A DNA stretch of 35,627 nt. Origin: Muribaculaceae bacterium. Its GTDB lineage: Bacteria; Bacteroidota; Bacteroidia; Bacteroidales; Muribaculaceae. A program made the translations under genes and the position numbers. The notes under the pieces were generated by a model. The model was not told where the DNA came from, made no database searches, and worked only from the letters and a program-made list of their open reading frames with translations. The DNA is taken from contig JAFLTU010000024.1 of NCBI GenBank assembly GCA_022509125.1, positions 1 to 35,627 on the forward strand, read 5' to 3'. Shown here piece after piece: positions 14,665 to 22,885 of the stretch (its first letter is position 1; the number at the start of each line of letters is the position of its first letter).

Positions 14665-17600
14665 TTATCTGATATATTGTCTGCGCATTCTTCTGCGGAT
14701 ATTTCTGACTCCATTTCCTGCAAATACACAATATAGCACCGGCACAAACAAAAGAGTCAGGATTGTTGAAAATGTCAAACCTCCAATTACAGCTGTGCCC
14801 ATCGGACGCCACATCTCAGCTCCTTGTCCGCTGCCCACTGCCATCGGCACCATACCGAGAATAGTAGTCAAAGTTGTCATTATGACTGGTCGCAGACGCG
14901 ACTTGCCTCCTAAGATCACGGCCCTGCGGATACCCATGCCACGCTCTCGGTTAAGAGAGATATAGTCGATCAATACAATACCGTTTTTAACCACTATACC
15001 TATCAACATGATAGCTCCAATCATACTCATGACGTTTAGAGTGTGGCCGCTGATCCATAGAATGATGAAGACTCCGGAGAATGCAAACAGCAAGGAGGTC
15101 ATAATAATGCCGGGATAGGTGAAGCTCTCGAATTGAGCCGCCATAACTATGTAGACAAGAATGATAATCAAGATGCCCAACAGAAGAAGATCGGAGAAGG
15201 AGTCTTGTTGATCTTCGTAAGATCCTGAAAGACTTATACTGATTCCGGAGGGCAAGTGGAGTTGGTCGATTTCAATTTCAGCCGCCTCCACCACCTGGCT
15301 CATCGGCACTCCGTCTACCACAGTGGAAACCGTTATGACTCTTTCCCGGTCTTTTCGTTCGATAGTGGGAGGTGTGAACCTTTCCACTACCTTACCGAGC
15401 TCTTTCAATTTCACTCCTGCTCCTGTGGGCGTATAAAGTGTAATGTTCTCTATATCCTCCAAGGATGTGCGATAGTCTTTATCATACATCACTTTGATAT
15501 CATATTCCTCTCCATCTTCGCGATATTGCGAGGCCGTGGAACCATTGATACGGTTGCGGAGATAGAAGGCTGCGGTCTGAAGATTCAGTCCATAGAGGGC
15601 CAGTTTTTCACGATCGAAATCCACCTGATATTCCGGTTGATAATCCGAGCGTGAAATGGTGATATCGGCTGTTCCAGGTATTCCCTCCAGAATCTGTCGC
15701 AACACTCTTGCCACTGAGTCTGTCTCTGTGAAGTCGTAGCCATAAATTTCGAAATCCACTGTTGACTGTCCTCCCATTCCGGCTCCGCGTCCGCCGCCTA
15801 CATTCACTTGAGCCTTGGCAAATTCAGGAAATCCGGTTTCTATATCGTTTCTCATTCCGTCGGCTATCTCTTTGATGCCCCGTTGGCGGTCGCCCGGATC
15901 GAGAAGGCGGATATTCATCGAAGCGATATGACTTCCATTATCCGATAGGGATGCAAATGTGTTGTCGGAACTTGCGGGACCAACAGTGTAGCTTGCCACC
16001 ATTATCTCCGGATATTTTTCCCTCCACAGGGAGTCGAGCCTATGAAGCGCATCCTGAGTGATTTCTACCCTTGTCCCTATGGGTGTCTCAAGGTTGACCC
16101 CTATGCGACCGTTATCTTGCGTTGGAAAGAATTCCGTGCCAACGTGTTTCATAAGGAAAATCGACCCCACAAAGGTGCCAAGACATATAATGATAGTGAT
16201 TGTGCGGTTGGCCACAACTTTATGAAGCAACCATTCGTAGGCATTGTCAAACTTATCGAGACCTATCTGGATCGGCCCGTAGATTTTTTCATAAAATTTT
16301 GAATGGACCCGGGTAAGTTTCAACCATTGGGAACAAAGCATCGGCGTCAGCGAGAGGGCGCAGAGGGTTGATATGATCATCATGATTGTGACCATCCATC
16401 CCAATTGACGGAACATCACCCCGGTCATACCGGTCACTAAAGTCAACGGGAAGAATACAGCTATCAAGGTTAGGGTAGAGGCTATTACAGAGACTGCTAC
16501 TTCATTGGTGCCATGAACTGCCGCCTGTTTCGGATCGGATCCTCGTTCAATGTGGGTTGTTACGTTTTCCAACACCACGATCGCATCATCGACCACCATA
16601 CCAATAGAAATCGAAAGGGCCGAAAGCGAGACTATATTGAGAGTGTTGCCTGTGGCGAAAAGATAGATAAAGGAGGCGATAAGGGAGATCGGAATGGTGA
16701 TGACGATAATCATAGTGGCTCTCCATCTTCCTAAGAAGAAAAACACCACTATCATCACAAACAACAGGGCATAGAGCACTGTTTCTTCCAGCGAAGCAAT
16801 AGTGTTTTTAATATTGTCGGAGGTGTCGACCACTATGCCTATTTTCACGTCGGAGGGGAGGTTCCTCTGCAGTCGGGGCAGCATTTGCCTAACCTTATCG
16901 GAAATGGCTACTGAATTGGCTCCCGATTGCTTTTGTATTATAATAGTAGCCCCCTCTTCTCCATTTATATAAGTCTGTTGGGTGCGTTCCTCCAGAGAGT
17001 CTTCCACTCGGGCCACATCCTTCAGATAGATAGGTTTCCCCTGATAGGAGCCGACAACTATGTCGTTCATTTCTTTGGAGTCTTTGAATTCTCCTTGCAC
17101 TCTTAAAGCATAGGTGTTGCTCCCGATATCGAAAGAGCCTCCGGGTATGTTCCGGTTTTCAGCTCCGATAATCGATGAAATTGTCTCCACAGAAAGGTTA
17201 TAGGCCTCAAGCCGGTTGGGGTCTACGTATATGTGGATTTCTCGTTTGGGAGCACCCGTGATGGAGACTGATCCGACTCCGTCAACTCGTGCCAAAGGAT
17301 TCGCGATGTTGTCGTCGAGTATCTTATAAAGACCGGCCATGCTCTCCTTGGCCTCCACAGATAGGATAAGAATAGGAATCATATCTGTGGAGAATTTGAA
17401 GATAATTGGATTTTCCGAGTCGTCGGGGAGCATTGATTCCACCATGTCGAGTTTATCTCTGACATCATTGGTCAGCACATCGATATCGTAGCCATATTCA
17501 AATTCAAGGGTAATCACTGAAGTGTTTTCCCTTGAATTGGAAGTGATATGTTTTAAATGCTCCACAGAGTTTAGGGCATTCTCAAGGGGCTTGGTGACAT

Positions 17601-17784
17601 TTTGCTCGATATCTTCCGCGCTCGCTCCGGGATACATGGTGATGACCATGATTGTGTTGGTGTCGATATCGGGATATAGGTCAATCGGAAGTTTGGCGAG
17701 GGAGAAAAGACCCAGAATTATGACGGTCACAAAACATAGCGTTGTCATAATGGGCCGTTTCACGGCTGATCCGTATAGTGACAT
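14665..17784 (-). CDS. RND-family multidrug efflux pump, inner-membrane subunit
   Basis: 1039-residue AcrB/MexB-type proton-driven exporter (HAE1 family). It starts with the usual N-terminal membrane helix, then porter domain (PGASAEDIEQNVTKPLE near 52-68), the TM4 proton-relay Asp pair in GMVVDDAIVVLENV, a second large periplasmic loop (LETPIGTRVEITQDALHRLD), and the TM10 Lys in GIVVKNGIVLID. Twelve membrane segments are expected and the pattern fits. It works as a trimer with the adaptor and outer membrane channel encoded just upstream. Substrates cannot be deduced. The start codon follows a heptamer-repeat spacer; the next gene starts eleven bases after its stop. Confidence 0.96.
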   Translation of the reverse strand: MSLYGSAVKRPIMTTLCFVTVIILGLFSLAKLPIDLYPDIDTNTIMVITMYPGASAEDIEQNVTKPLENALNSVEHLKHITSNSRENTSVITLEFEYGYDIDVLTNDVRDKLDMVESMLPDDSENPIIFKFSTDMIPILILSVEAKESMAGLYKILDDNIANPLARVDGVGSVSITGAPKREIHIYVDPNRLEAYNLSVETISSIIGAENRNIPGGSFDIGSNTYALRVQGEFKDSKEMNDIVVGSYQGKPIYLKDVARVEDSLEERTQQTYINGEEGATIIIQKQSGANSVAISDKVRQMLPRLQRNLPSDVKIGIVVDTSDNIKNTIASLEETVLYALLFVMIVVFFFLGRWRATMIIVITIPISLIASFIYLFATGNTLNIVSLSALSISIGMVVDDAIVVLENVTTHIERGSDPKQAAVHGTNEVAVSVIASTLTLIAVFFPLTLVTGMTGVMFRQLGWMVTIMMIISTLCALSLTPMLCSQWLKLTRVHSKFYEKIYGPIQIGLDKFDNAYEWLLHKVVANRTITIIICLGTFVGSIFLMKHVGTEFFPTQDNGRIGVNLETPIGTRVEITQDALHRLDSLWREKYPEIMVASYTVGPASSDNTFASLSDNGSHIASMNIRLLDPGDRQRGIKEIADGMRNDIETGFPEFAKAQVNVGGGRGAGMGGQSTVDFEIYGYDFTETDSVARVLRQILEGIPGTADITISRSDYQPEYQVDFDREKLALYGLNLQTAAFYLRNRINGSTASQYREDGEEYDIKVMYDKDYRTSLEDIENITLYTPTGAGVKLKELGKVVERFTPPTIERKDRERVITVSTVVDGVPMSQVVEAAEIEIDQLHLPSGISISLSGSYEDQQDSFSDLLLLGILIIILVYIVMAAQFESFTYPGIIMTSLLFAFSGVFIILWISGHTLNVMSMIGAIMLIGIVVKNGIVLIDYISLNRERGMGIRRAVILGGKSRLRPVIMTTLTTILGMVPMAVGSGQGAEMWRPMGTAVIGGLTFSTILTLLFVPVLYCVFAGNGVRNIRRRMRRQYIR

Positions 17785-17790
17785 GATGGA

Positions 17791-17846
17791 TTGTTAAAAA
17801 TTGAAAGTTGGAAGTTAAAAGTTAAAACTTGGAAGTAGATAAAGGG
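17791..17846 (-). repeat. heptamer tandem repeat, TTAACTT/CCAACTT family, adaptor-RND spacer
   Basis: The + strand reads as seven to eight imperfect 7-mers from 17791: units such as AAGTTGG, AAGTTAA (twice), AACTTGG and AAGTAGA. In the sense of the operon they are CCAACTT and TTAACTT. The array fills most of the 63-base gap between the adaptor stop (17848) and the pump start (17784). TAA occurs in several units, and since 7 is not a multiple of 3 stops fall in different frames. Confidence 0.8.
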
Positions 17847-17847
17847 G

Positions 17848-18903
17848 TTAAGGAACAATCTCAACGGCCATTCCGTCTGCCAGTTTCGTCTGACCCGTCA
17901 TCACCACAGTGTCGCCGGATTCTACTCCGGAGATAAGTTCATAGGTCGAACCAATACGTTGTCCTACTTCTACTTTGTTGTAGGACACTCTTCCGTTATG
18001 ATAGACATAAATATACTGGTTGGCCGAACCCGGTTGTTTAACTATAGCCCGGTCGGGCACCACAACGTGGTTGGCATTCCCTAATTCAAGTTTAACACGT
18101 CCGAACATTCCCGGAAGCACTCTCCCCTGAGAATTTTGAAGACCGATTTCCACTGCAAATGTTCTGCTGTTGGCGTCAACTATGGGAGCCACCATGGTGA
18201 CGTGACCCTCGAAAACTTCATCTCCATAAGTGTCGAAAGTTATGAATGCCGGCATCCCTTTCACAATTTTCGACAATTGGCTTTCAGGCACATTTATAAT
18301 GATTTTTACCGGATTCACCTGAGCCACCGTGACGATAGGCAAGGCTCCGGTCATATCTCCGGGATCGTAATTGCGTGCCGTAACTACTCCGCTGATTGGG
18401 GTCACTAGAATAGTATTCTCCTTCACATTTCTCAAAGTGCGTTCAGCGGCCGCCAAGGAATTTTCGGCGTTAGTCAGCTGTAATTTCATTTGATCCACAT
18501 TTTGCTGGGTGCCTCCTCCGATTTCAAGGAGTTTTACAGCCCTCTCATAATTTTGCCTGACATTATCCAGATTAGCCTTTGCATTGGCCACCTGAATTTC
18601 ATAGGATGTTATATTGACATCGTCGAGAATAGCCACTGTCTGACCTTTAGCTACATTATAACCTTCGTCTACAAGTATTTCCTTTATTCTATTGGGCGTG
18701 GAAGTGGAAATATTGTTGATTAATTCAGGCTCTACTGTGGCCGTGTAAATGCCGTTTTGCACCACATCCTGATTAAAAACCCTCTCAACTTTTACTACAG
18801 GAAGCTTCTCCTCTTCACCTCCTGTTTTCTTTTCCCCACACGATGAGAGAAAGGTAAATACCGTCAATGTCCCTATTGAAATATGGAATATGTTTTTTTT
18901 CAT
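17848..18903 (-). CDS. RND efflux periplasmic adaptor (membrane fusion lipoprotein)
   Basis: Membrane fusion protein that links the RND pump to the TolC-like channel. A lipoprotein signal peptide with lipobox LSSC places the lipidated Cys at residue 22. After it come the first half of the lipoyl domain (ISTSTPNRIKEILVDEGYNVAKGQ, about 67-90), a helical hairpin (about 100-160, including LDNVRQNYERAVKLLEIGG), the second lipoyl half (ILVTPISGVVTARNYDPGDMT), a beta-barrel, and a membrane-proximal domain ending LADGMAVEIVP. At 351 residues it is somewhat shorter than AcrA. It starts five bases after the stop of the outer membrane factor gene. Confidence 0.95.
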   Translation of the reverse strand: MKKNIFHISIGTLTVFTFLSSCGEKKTGGEEEKLPVVKVERVFNQDVVQNGIYTATVEPELINNISTSTPNRIKEILVDEGYNVAKGQTVAILDDVNITSYEIQVANAKANLDNVRQNYERAVKLLEIGGGTQQNVDQMKLQLTNAENSLAAAERTLRNVKENTILVTPISGVVTARNYDPGDMTGALPIVTVAQVNPVKIIINVPESQLSKIVKGMPAFITFDTYGDEVFEGHVTMVAPIVDANSRTFAVEIGLQNSQGRVLPGMFGRVKLELGNANHVVVPDRAIVKQPGSANQYIYVYHNGRVSYNKVEVGQRIGSTYELISGVESGDTVVMTGQTKLADGMAVEIVP

Positions 18904-18908
18904 GTTTT

Positions 18909-20222
18909 TTAATAATTTTCTTTACCGAGCAAGAGGTCGAGTTCTGAAGTCGACACGAGATAATTATAAATGGCTTGTAGATATGAAAGCTGAGAAGCGG
19001 TGTTTGCTAATTCGGCATCTCTAAGCTCCAGATATGAGGCTGCACCTATTTCAAAACTTTTCTGCATGATGTCGTATGCCTTCTTAGCCTGAGCTACACT
19101 CTCGCGGCTTGAAGAAATCTGAGCTGCCTCCCGATTAATGTTATCGATGGCAAGTTCAACCTGCATATTCAATGAATTTATAAGATAATCTTTCTGTATC
19201 TCTATCTCTTTTAACTGCACTTGGGCCTGTTTGAGTCCATATAGTTTCGAACCCCCGGAAAAAATTGGCACTGACAGTGCTAATCCCACAAAACTATAGG
19301 GATTAAATTGCTGATTCCGGAACGGCGAACCGTTGCTCAGTGAAGTCCATGATAAATTATAGGAGGCGCCTAAAGTCGGAATCCATGCAAATTTTTTCAG
19401 AGCTACATTTTGGGTCAACATCTTTTTCTGGATCTCTAAAGATCTTAAAGAAGTGTTGTCTTGCAAGGAGGTGCCTGAAGCTTCGGGGTAAGAAAACATA
19501 TCTTGCGACATATCATTCAAGGTCAAATCGGGGAGGATGACTAAATCAGTAGTAATCCCCATCAACACTTTCAATTGGAGTTGACATTGCCGCAGAGCTA
19601 TATCTGATTGGAGAAGTTCCGGCTCAATGTTTTTTACTTGCACTGAAGTGCGCAACACATCATATTCTGAGGCTGTGCCGTTTTCATATTGTTTTTTATA
19701 TAAGTCTGCGTTAAATAGGGCCACATCATAATTTTGTTGAACCACTTTTTTAGAAGCCACGGCGAGCATTAGAGCATAATAGGCTTTGTTTATTTCGTTA
19801 ACAAGATTTAGACGTGAGGCTCTGGATTCCTCTAAACTCGCAAGGATTTGTGTGTCAGAAATGGAAATCGCTTTCCAAAGGGTAGGGGCTATCAAAGGCA
19901 AGGAGGCTGAAAAGCCAAGATTCCATGTGTTGTCTGAACCCATTTTAAGGCTTTGGCTCTCTCCTCCGAAGTCCATCCGAATTGTCTGCAATTCTATTGA
20001 TCGTTGATAGGCTCCGCTAAAATCTATGGAGGGAAAGATCGAGGCCAATGTCTCCTTTTTTGCATAATCTACCTTCTTAACCTCCCAATCCGCGATTTTC
20101 ACGGTTGGATTGTCTTTCAATGCAATCTGGATACATTCTTCTCGCGACATGGTCACTTCTTGTGCTTTAAGCCCCGGAAGGAATAAAAGCGTCAGAAAAA
20201 ATAACAATATCTTGGTTCTCAT
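18909..20222 (-). CDS. TolC-family outer membrane efflux protein
   Basis: Outer membrane channel of the tripartite pump, with two outer membrane efflux repeats of long helices (around residues 25-210 and 240-430 of the mature reading). I choose the ATG at 20222 (437 residues), which gives a clean signal peptide, MRTKILLFFLTLLFLPGLKAQ; the in-frame ATG at 20285 would add 21 strongly basic residues in front of it and lie inside the TetR gene. With this start only one base separates it from the tetR-like stop codon (TAA-G-ATG). The C-terminal SYLELRDAELANTASQLSYLQA motif is typical of the family. Confidence 0.94.
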   Translation of the reverse strand: MRTKILLFFLTLLFLPGLKAQEVTMSREECIQIALKDNPTVKIADWEVKKVDYAKKETLASIFPSIDFSGAYQRSIELQTIRMDFGGESQSLKMGSDNTWNLGFSASLPLIAPTLWKAISISDTQILASLEESRASRLNLVNEINKAYYALMLAVASKKVVQQNYDVALFNADLYKKQYENGTASEYDVLRTSVQVKNIEPELLQSDIALRQCQLQLKVLMGITTDLVILPDLTLNDMSQDMFSYPEASGTSLQDNTSLRSLEIQKKMLTQNVALKKFAWIPTLGASYNLSWTSLSNGSPFRNQQFNPYSFVGLALSVPIFSGGSKLYGLKQAQVQLKEIEIQKDYLINSLNMQVELAIDNINREAAQISSSRESVAQAKKAYDIMQKSFEIGAASYLELRDAELANTASQLSYLQAIYNYLVSTSELDLLLGKENY

Positions 20223-20223
20223 C

Positions 20224-20874
20224 TTAATTTTCAATTTTTTCTTTTGATATTGTCTGTTTTGGAAGATATTTTTCCAATTCTTCAAGACCTTTGGGAGAAC
20301 TGATGGCCCTTAAAAAACCTATTATCACATTGTCGAGTATTTCAGTGAGAGAAATATCTTCCGGGAAGAGGTTTTCTCCTCTTTTTAATGCCTCCATCTG
20401 GATTGCAAACATGCGGCATTGTACTATCAAATTGATGTCTTCCCGGAAATATCCTTCTTCGACTCCTTTTTTAATCACATCATAGAAGTTCTCATAATGT
20501 TGTCGCCTATGTGTTTCGGTAAGCAGGTCGCCTTTGCCGGAATAATCTTCCAGATCGCGCAGAAATTCTACATTGATACGGCTTATTAGGTCGCGATGGA
20601 ATAGGAAACATTTCACAATGCCCTCCATTATGTTAGAGGAATCGTTGAACATTTGGGCAAGCCTTCCCCCTATTTTTTTGTGGAAATATTTCTGGGCTTC
20701 CAAAAACAATTCCTCTTTACTCCCGAAAATCTCATAAAGAGTTCGTTTCGACATTTGCAGAGAGGCTGCAACGCTATCCATAGTCGTTGCCTTCAATCCA
20801 TGCTTCATCAAGGAGCTCATGAATTCCTCCATTATTTTGGTGAACTGCTCCTCGCTTATTTCTTCTTTCCTCAT
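20224..20874 (-). CDS. TetR-family transcriptional regulator of the efflux operon
   Basis: A 216-residue regulator. The N-terminal helix-turn-helix spans about residues 27-55 (TMDSVAASLQMSKRTLYEIFGSKEELF), the classic TetR pattern; the remaining helices form a ligand-binding domain with no recognisable close match. It is the first gene of the efflux operon, and a perfect 27-bp palindrome overlaps its own promoter, so it very likely represses itself and the pump genes until an inducer binds. The inducer is probably a pump substrate, but this is inference. Confidence 0.93.
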   Translation of the reverse strand: MRKEEISEEQFTKIMEEFMSSLMKHGLKATTMDSVAASLQMSKRTLYEIFGSKEELFLEAQKYFHKKIGGRLAQMFNDSSNIMEGIVKCFLFHRDLISRINVEFLRDLEDYSGKGDLLTETHRRQHYENFYDVIKKGVEEGYFREDINLIVQCRMFAIQMEALKRGENLFPEDISLTEILDNVIIGFLRAISSPKGLEELEKYLPKQTISKEKIEN

Positions 20875-20879
20875 CTATT

Positions 20880-20914
20880 CCGCCGCTCTTTAATTTTGGA
20901 TTTTATAACGGCGG
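20880..20914 (-). other. inverted repeat at the predicted 5' end of the tetR-efflux transcript
   Basis: CCGCCG (20880-20885) and CGGCGG (20909-20914) are perfect inverted arms 23 bases apart. With the -7 element at 20917-20924 the transcript should begin near 20910, so this GC-rich stem would sit at the 5' end of the leader, ending six bases before the ATG. It might stabilise the mRNA or reduce translation; the long loop makes a chance match possible. Confidence 0.4.
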
Positions 20915-20916
20915 TG

Positions 20917-20948
20917 CAAAATTAAAGAAAACTGAAAACTTATACAAA
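20917..20948 (-). promoter_or_regulatory. promoter of the tetR-efflux operon
   Basis: On the - strand TTTG (20945-20948), a 20-bp spacer and TAATTTTG (20917-20924) match the Bacteroidota sigma-ABfr consensus at both elements and in spacing. It lies 43 bases before the TetR ATG, with a predicted leader of about 36 nt. Confidence 0.82.
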
Positions 20949-20957
20949 GTTTTCAGT
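20931..20957. promoter_or_regulatory. 27-bp palindromic operator, probable TetR binding site
   Basis: Arms ACTGAAAACTT (20931-20941) and AAGTTTTCAGT (20947-20957) are perfect inverted repeats with the 5-bp centre ATACA. The site covers the -33 element and part of the spacer of the tetR-efflux promoter, the position expected for a repressor that blocks RNA polymerase. Its arms are AT-rich, so it is less convincing as a terminator of the upstream amidase gene, although that role cannot be excluded. Confidence 0.72.
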
Positions 20958-20990
20958 GTTCCAACTCGTTGTCTTATTTTCTAAAAAATG

Positions 20991-21788
20991 TTAAAGTAAT
21001 TGAAAATCATCTGCATCCCTCCAGGATGGGAATTTATCACGATAGTTTAAAAGTCGTTGTTTCGAAAGTCCGGCATAGAGAAGTCCCGTGTTGTCTATTG
21101 ATGTGGCGAGGTCTTGGCCCTTATAGTTAAAAAGATGACTGCTCCCATTGTAGTCTCCACCAAGATTGTCGATACCTCTACAATTCACTCCGCAAACATA
21201 GGCTGAGTTTTCCAACGCCCTGGCTTTGAGCAAGGTGTCCCATGTGTCTACGCGTGACACCGGCCAGTTCGCCACAGCTATCAGTAAATCATAGCTATTT
21301 GCTTGATTGCGACACCACACGGGGAAACGGAGATCATAACACACTATCATAGAGATTTTCCAACCTTTGAATTCCACCGACAGTCTTTCTGTGCCGGGTG
21401 TGAAAATTTTGTCTTCGCCTCCCGGTGAAAACAAATGTTTCTTGGCTGAAAATTTCGCTTTGCCATCGGGGGTTATAAAAAAAGACCTGTTAAGAAGCCT
21501 GTCTCCCTCCTTGCCGATATAGCTTCCGGCTATTGCCACATCCTTTTCCTTACTCAACCTTTTAAGCAAGTTTATTGTCTCTCCATCTTCTCCCTCCGCA
21601 TATTTCTCAATCTCTTCCTGCATCGCATTTGTGGGAAACCCAGTCGAAAATGTTTCCGGAACCACAACCAAATTGGCTGTCGGATTGAGTTGTTGAAACA
21701 TTTCTTCAACTGCAGCGAGATTTTTCTCTTTTTCCCCCCAGAATATTTCAATAGGGGCCAGACATACCTCCAATTTATTTTCCAACAT
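20991..21788 (-). CDS. nitrilase-superfamily carbon-nitrogen hydrolase (YafV/omega-amidase-like)
   Basis: 265-residue cytoplasmic amidase of the nitrilase superfamily. The catalytic triad is visible: E45 in VVPETFSTGF, Lys in SAKKHLFSPGGE (K116 or K117) and nucleophile C150 in IVCYDLRFPVW; the later NWPVSRVDTWDTLLKARALEN block is characteristic of the YafV/Nit2 branch, which hydrolyses alpha-ketoglutaramate and related omega-amides arising from transamination. The exact substrate is inferred. It begins eleven bases after the acyltransferase gene, in the same orientation as the mre cluster, and is followed by the regulated efflux promoter. Confidence 0.9.
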   Translation of the reverse strand: MLENKLEVCLAPIEIFWGEKEKNLAAVEEMFQQLNPTANLVVVPETFSTGFPTNAMQEEIEKYAEGEDGETINLLKRLSKEKDVAIAGSYIGKEGDRLLNRSFFITPDGKAKFSAKKHLFSPGGEDKIFTPGTERLSVEFKGWKISMIVCYDLRFPVWCRNQANSYDLLIAVANWPVSRVDTWDTLLKARALENSAYVCGVNCRGIDNLGGDYNGSSHLFNYKGQDLATSIDNTGLLYAGLSKQRLLNYRDKFPSWRDADDFQLL

Positions 21789-21799
21789 TATAGATCTTT

Positions 21800-22342
21800 T
21801 TATGCTTTGAATTTTTCCGGATAGAGGGCTGCCTCCTTATATTGGGAATAATACGCCCGGATATTTTTGAGATCTGCTTCGAAATTTCCCGTAGGATTAT
21901 ATTCCTCTTTAATAAATACGCTTTTATGCTGGAAATCGATGACTCCAAGCTGAATGATAACGTTTGCATTGTAGGCAATAGTGAGAAAACCGGTGCGCCA
22001 TTGGTCAACGGCACTTCTTGACCCCTCGGGAGTGACTGCAAGATTGAGATGTTTCCTTTTTTTGAAATCTTCGATCAATACCGATGTCAATGATCTGGTG
22101 GGATTTGATTTAACCGGTATTCCCCCTAAAGCATTTAATAAATATTTTAAAGGGAAGAAAAACCAGAATTCCTTCATCAGAAACGAGGCTTTTCTTCCCA
22201 AAGATCTGTAGGCCAAAAGGCCCATAATGAAATCCCAGTTTGAAGTATGGGGCGCCACGCATATCACAGCCTTATCCCTATAAGGCACTGTGATATCAGT
22301 TTTCCAGCCGAAGCATTTTAAGAGGAAACCCCAAATATTCAT
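21800..22342 (-). CDS. PlsC-type glycerolipid acyltransferase
   Basis: 180-residue acyltransferase of the 1-acyl-glycerol-3-phosphate acyltransferase family. Motif I is HTSNWD at about residues 32-37 (HxxxxD), motif II region FLMKEFWFFFPLKYLLNALGGIPVKS, and motif III TPEGSRS near 104-110 (in place of the common EGTR). It is shorter than E. coli PlsC (245 residues) and lacks its N-terminal membrane helices, so it is likely a peripheral enzyme of a short PlsC-like group whose acceptor is uncertain. It lies 24 bases after the small helical protein gene and 11 before the amidase. Confidence 0.88.
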   Translation of the reverse strand: MNIWGFLLKCFGWKTDITVPYRDKAVICVAPHTSNWDFIMGLLAYRSLGRKASFLMKEFWFFFPLKYLLNALGGIPVKSNPTRSLTSVLIEDFKKRKHLNLAVTPEGSRSAVDQWRTGFLTIAYNANVIIQLGVIDFQHKSVFIKEEYNPTGNFEADLKNIRAYYSQYKEAALYPEKFKA

Positions 22343-22366
22343 AACCGGTTTATAATTTCGGTTTTC

Positions 22367-22729
22367 TTATGCCTTAGTTGTAGTCTCTTTGTTTTCTTTC
22401 TTCACTTCTTCCGGAACCCCGGCATTGAATTCCTTCACTGCTTCATCAAGATCTTTATAGAAATCTTCATAAATCTTCTTGAAAAGCTGCTTATAGAAAT
22501 CTTTCTTAGCCTTGGAATATTCCTTTAGGTTTTCGAACGCTTTAACACCCTTGTCGAAGGTTACGTCGGCATTTGATTTGGCGGCAGCCACTGCGCTTAT
22601 CACTTTCTCCACTGCATTTGCAGCTTTCTCCCTGTCAACATTTTCGACGGTTTCTACAACGTCTACCATTGATGCGCAAGCTGAATCTCCTACGCTTTCA
22701 ACGTATTTTTTAAAATCTCTCTTGTTCAT
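22367..22729 (-). CDS. small helical protein of unknown function
   Basis: A 120-residue protein I do not recognise. It is rich in Lys, Glu, Ala and Val, has no signal peptide or membrane segment, and looks all-helical: ENVDREKAANAVEKVISAVA, then KAFENLKEYSKAKKDFYKQLFKKIYEDFYKDL, and a charged C-terminal tail (EEVKKENKETTTKA). One Cys (CASM) near residue 18. It is separated from rodA by 156 bases that include a heptamer repeat and an AT-rich stretch, and is followed closely by the acyltransferase gene. Its position suggests co-expression with envelope genes, without indicating a function. Confidence 0.75.
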   Translation of the reverse strand: MNKRDFKKYVESVGDSACASMVDVVETVENVDREKAANAVEKVISAVAAAKSNADVTFDKGVKAFENLKEYSKAKKDFYKQLFKKIYEDFYKDLDEAVKEFNAGVPEEVKKENKETTTKA

Positions 22730-22834
22730 AATTTTTGTGTTTTATAGTCCTTATATTATTATAACCACTTTATAGGGGAAAAATATTTTAAATTACCTCA
22801 AAAAAATAATATTTATTTCTTTTTCTTTTAATTC

Positions 22835-22876
22835 AAGTGCCGAGTGCCAAGTGCCGAGTGCCGGATGCCTGGTGAA
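22835..22876 (-). repeat. heptamer tandem repeat, GGCACTY family, downstream of rodA
   Basis: Five tandem 7-mers at 22835-22869 read on the + strand as AAGTGCC, GAGTGCC, AAGTGCC, GAGTGCC, GGATGCC, with a degenerate sixth to 22876. The array begins nine bases after the rodA stop in the direction of transcription. It is the same unit family as 9072-9113, 13.7 kb away, so it is a dispersed element in this genome. Confidence 0.88.
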
Positions 22877-22885
22877 AGTCTGTAA

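Noticed and set aside
20223..20285. Upstream start of the TolC-like gene, adding 21 residues.
   Set aside because: The extension is a Lys/Gln-rich stretch before a perfect signal peptide and overlaps the regulator gene; the ATG at 20222 fits far better.
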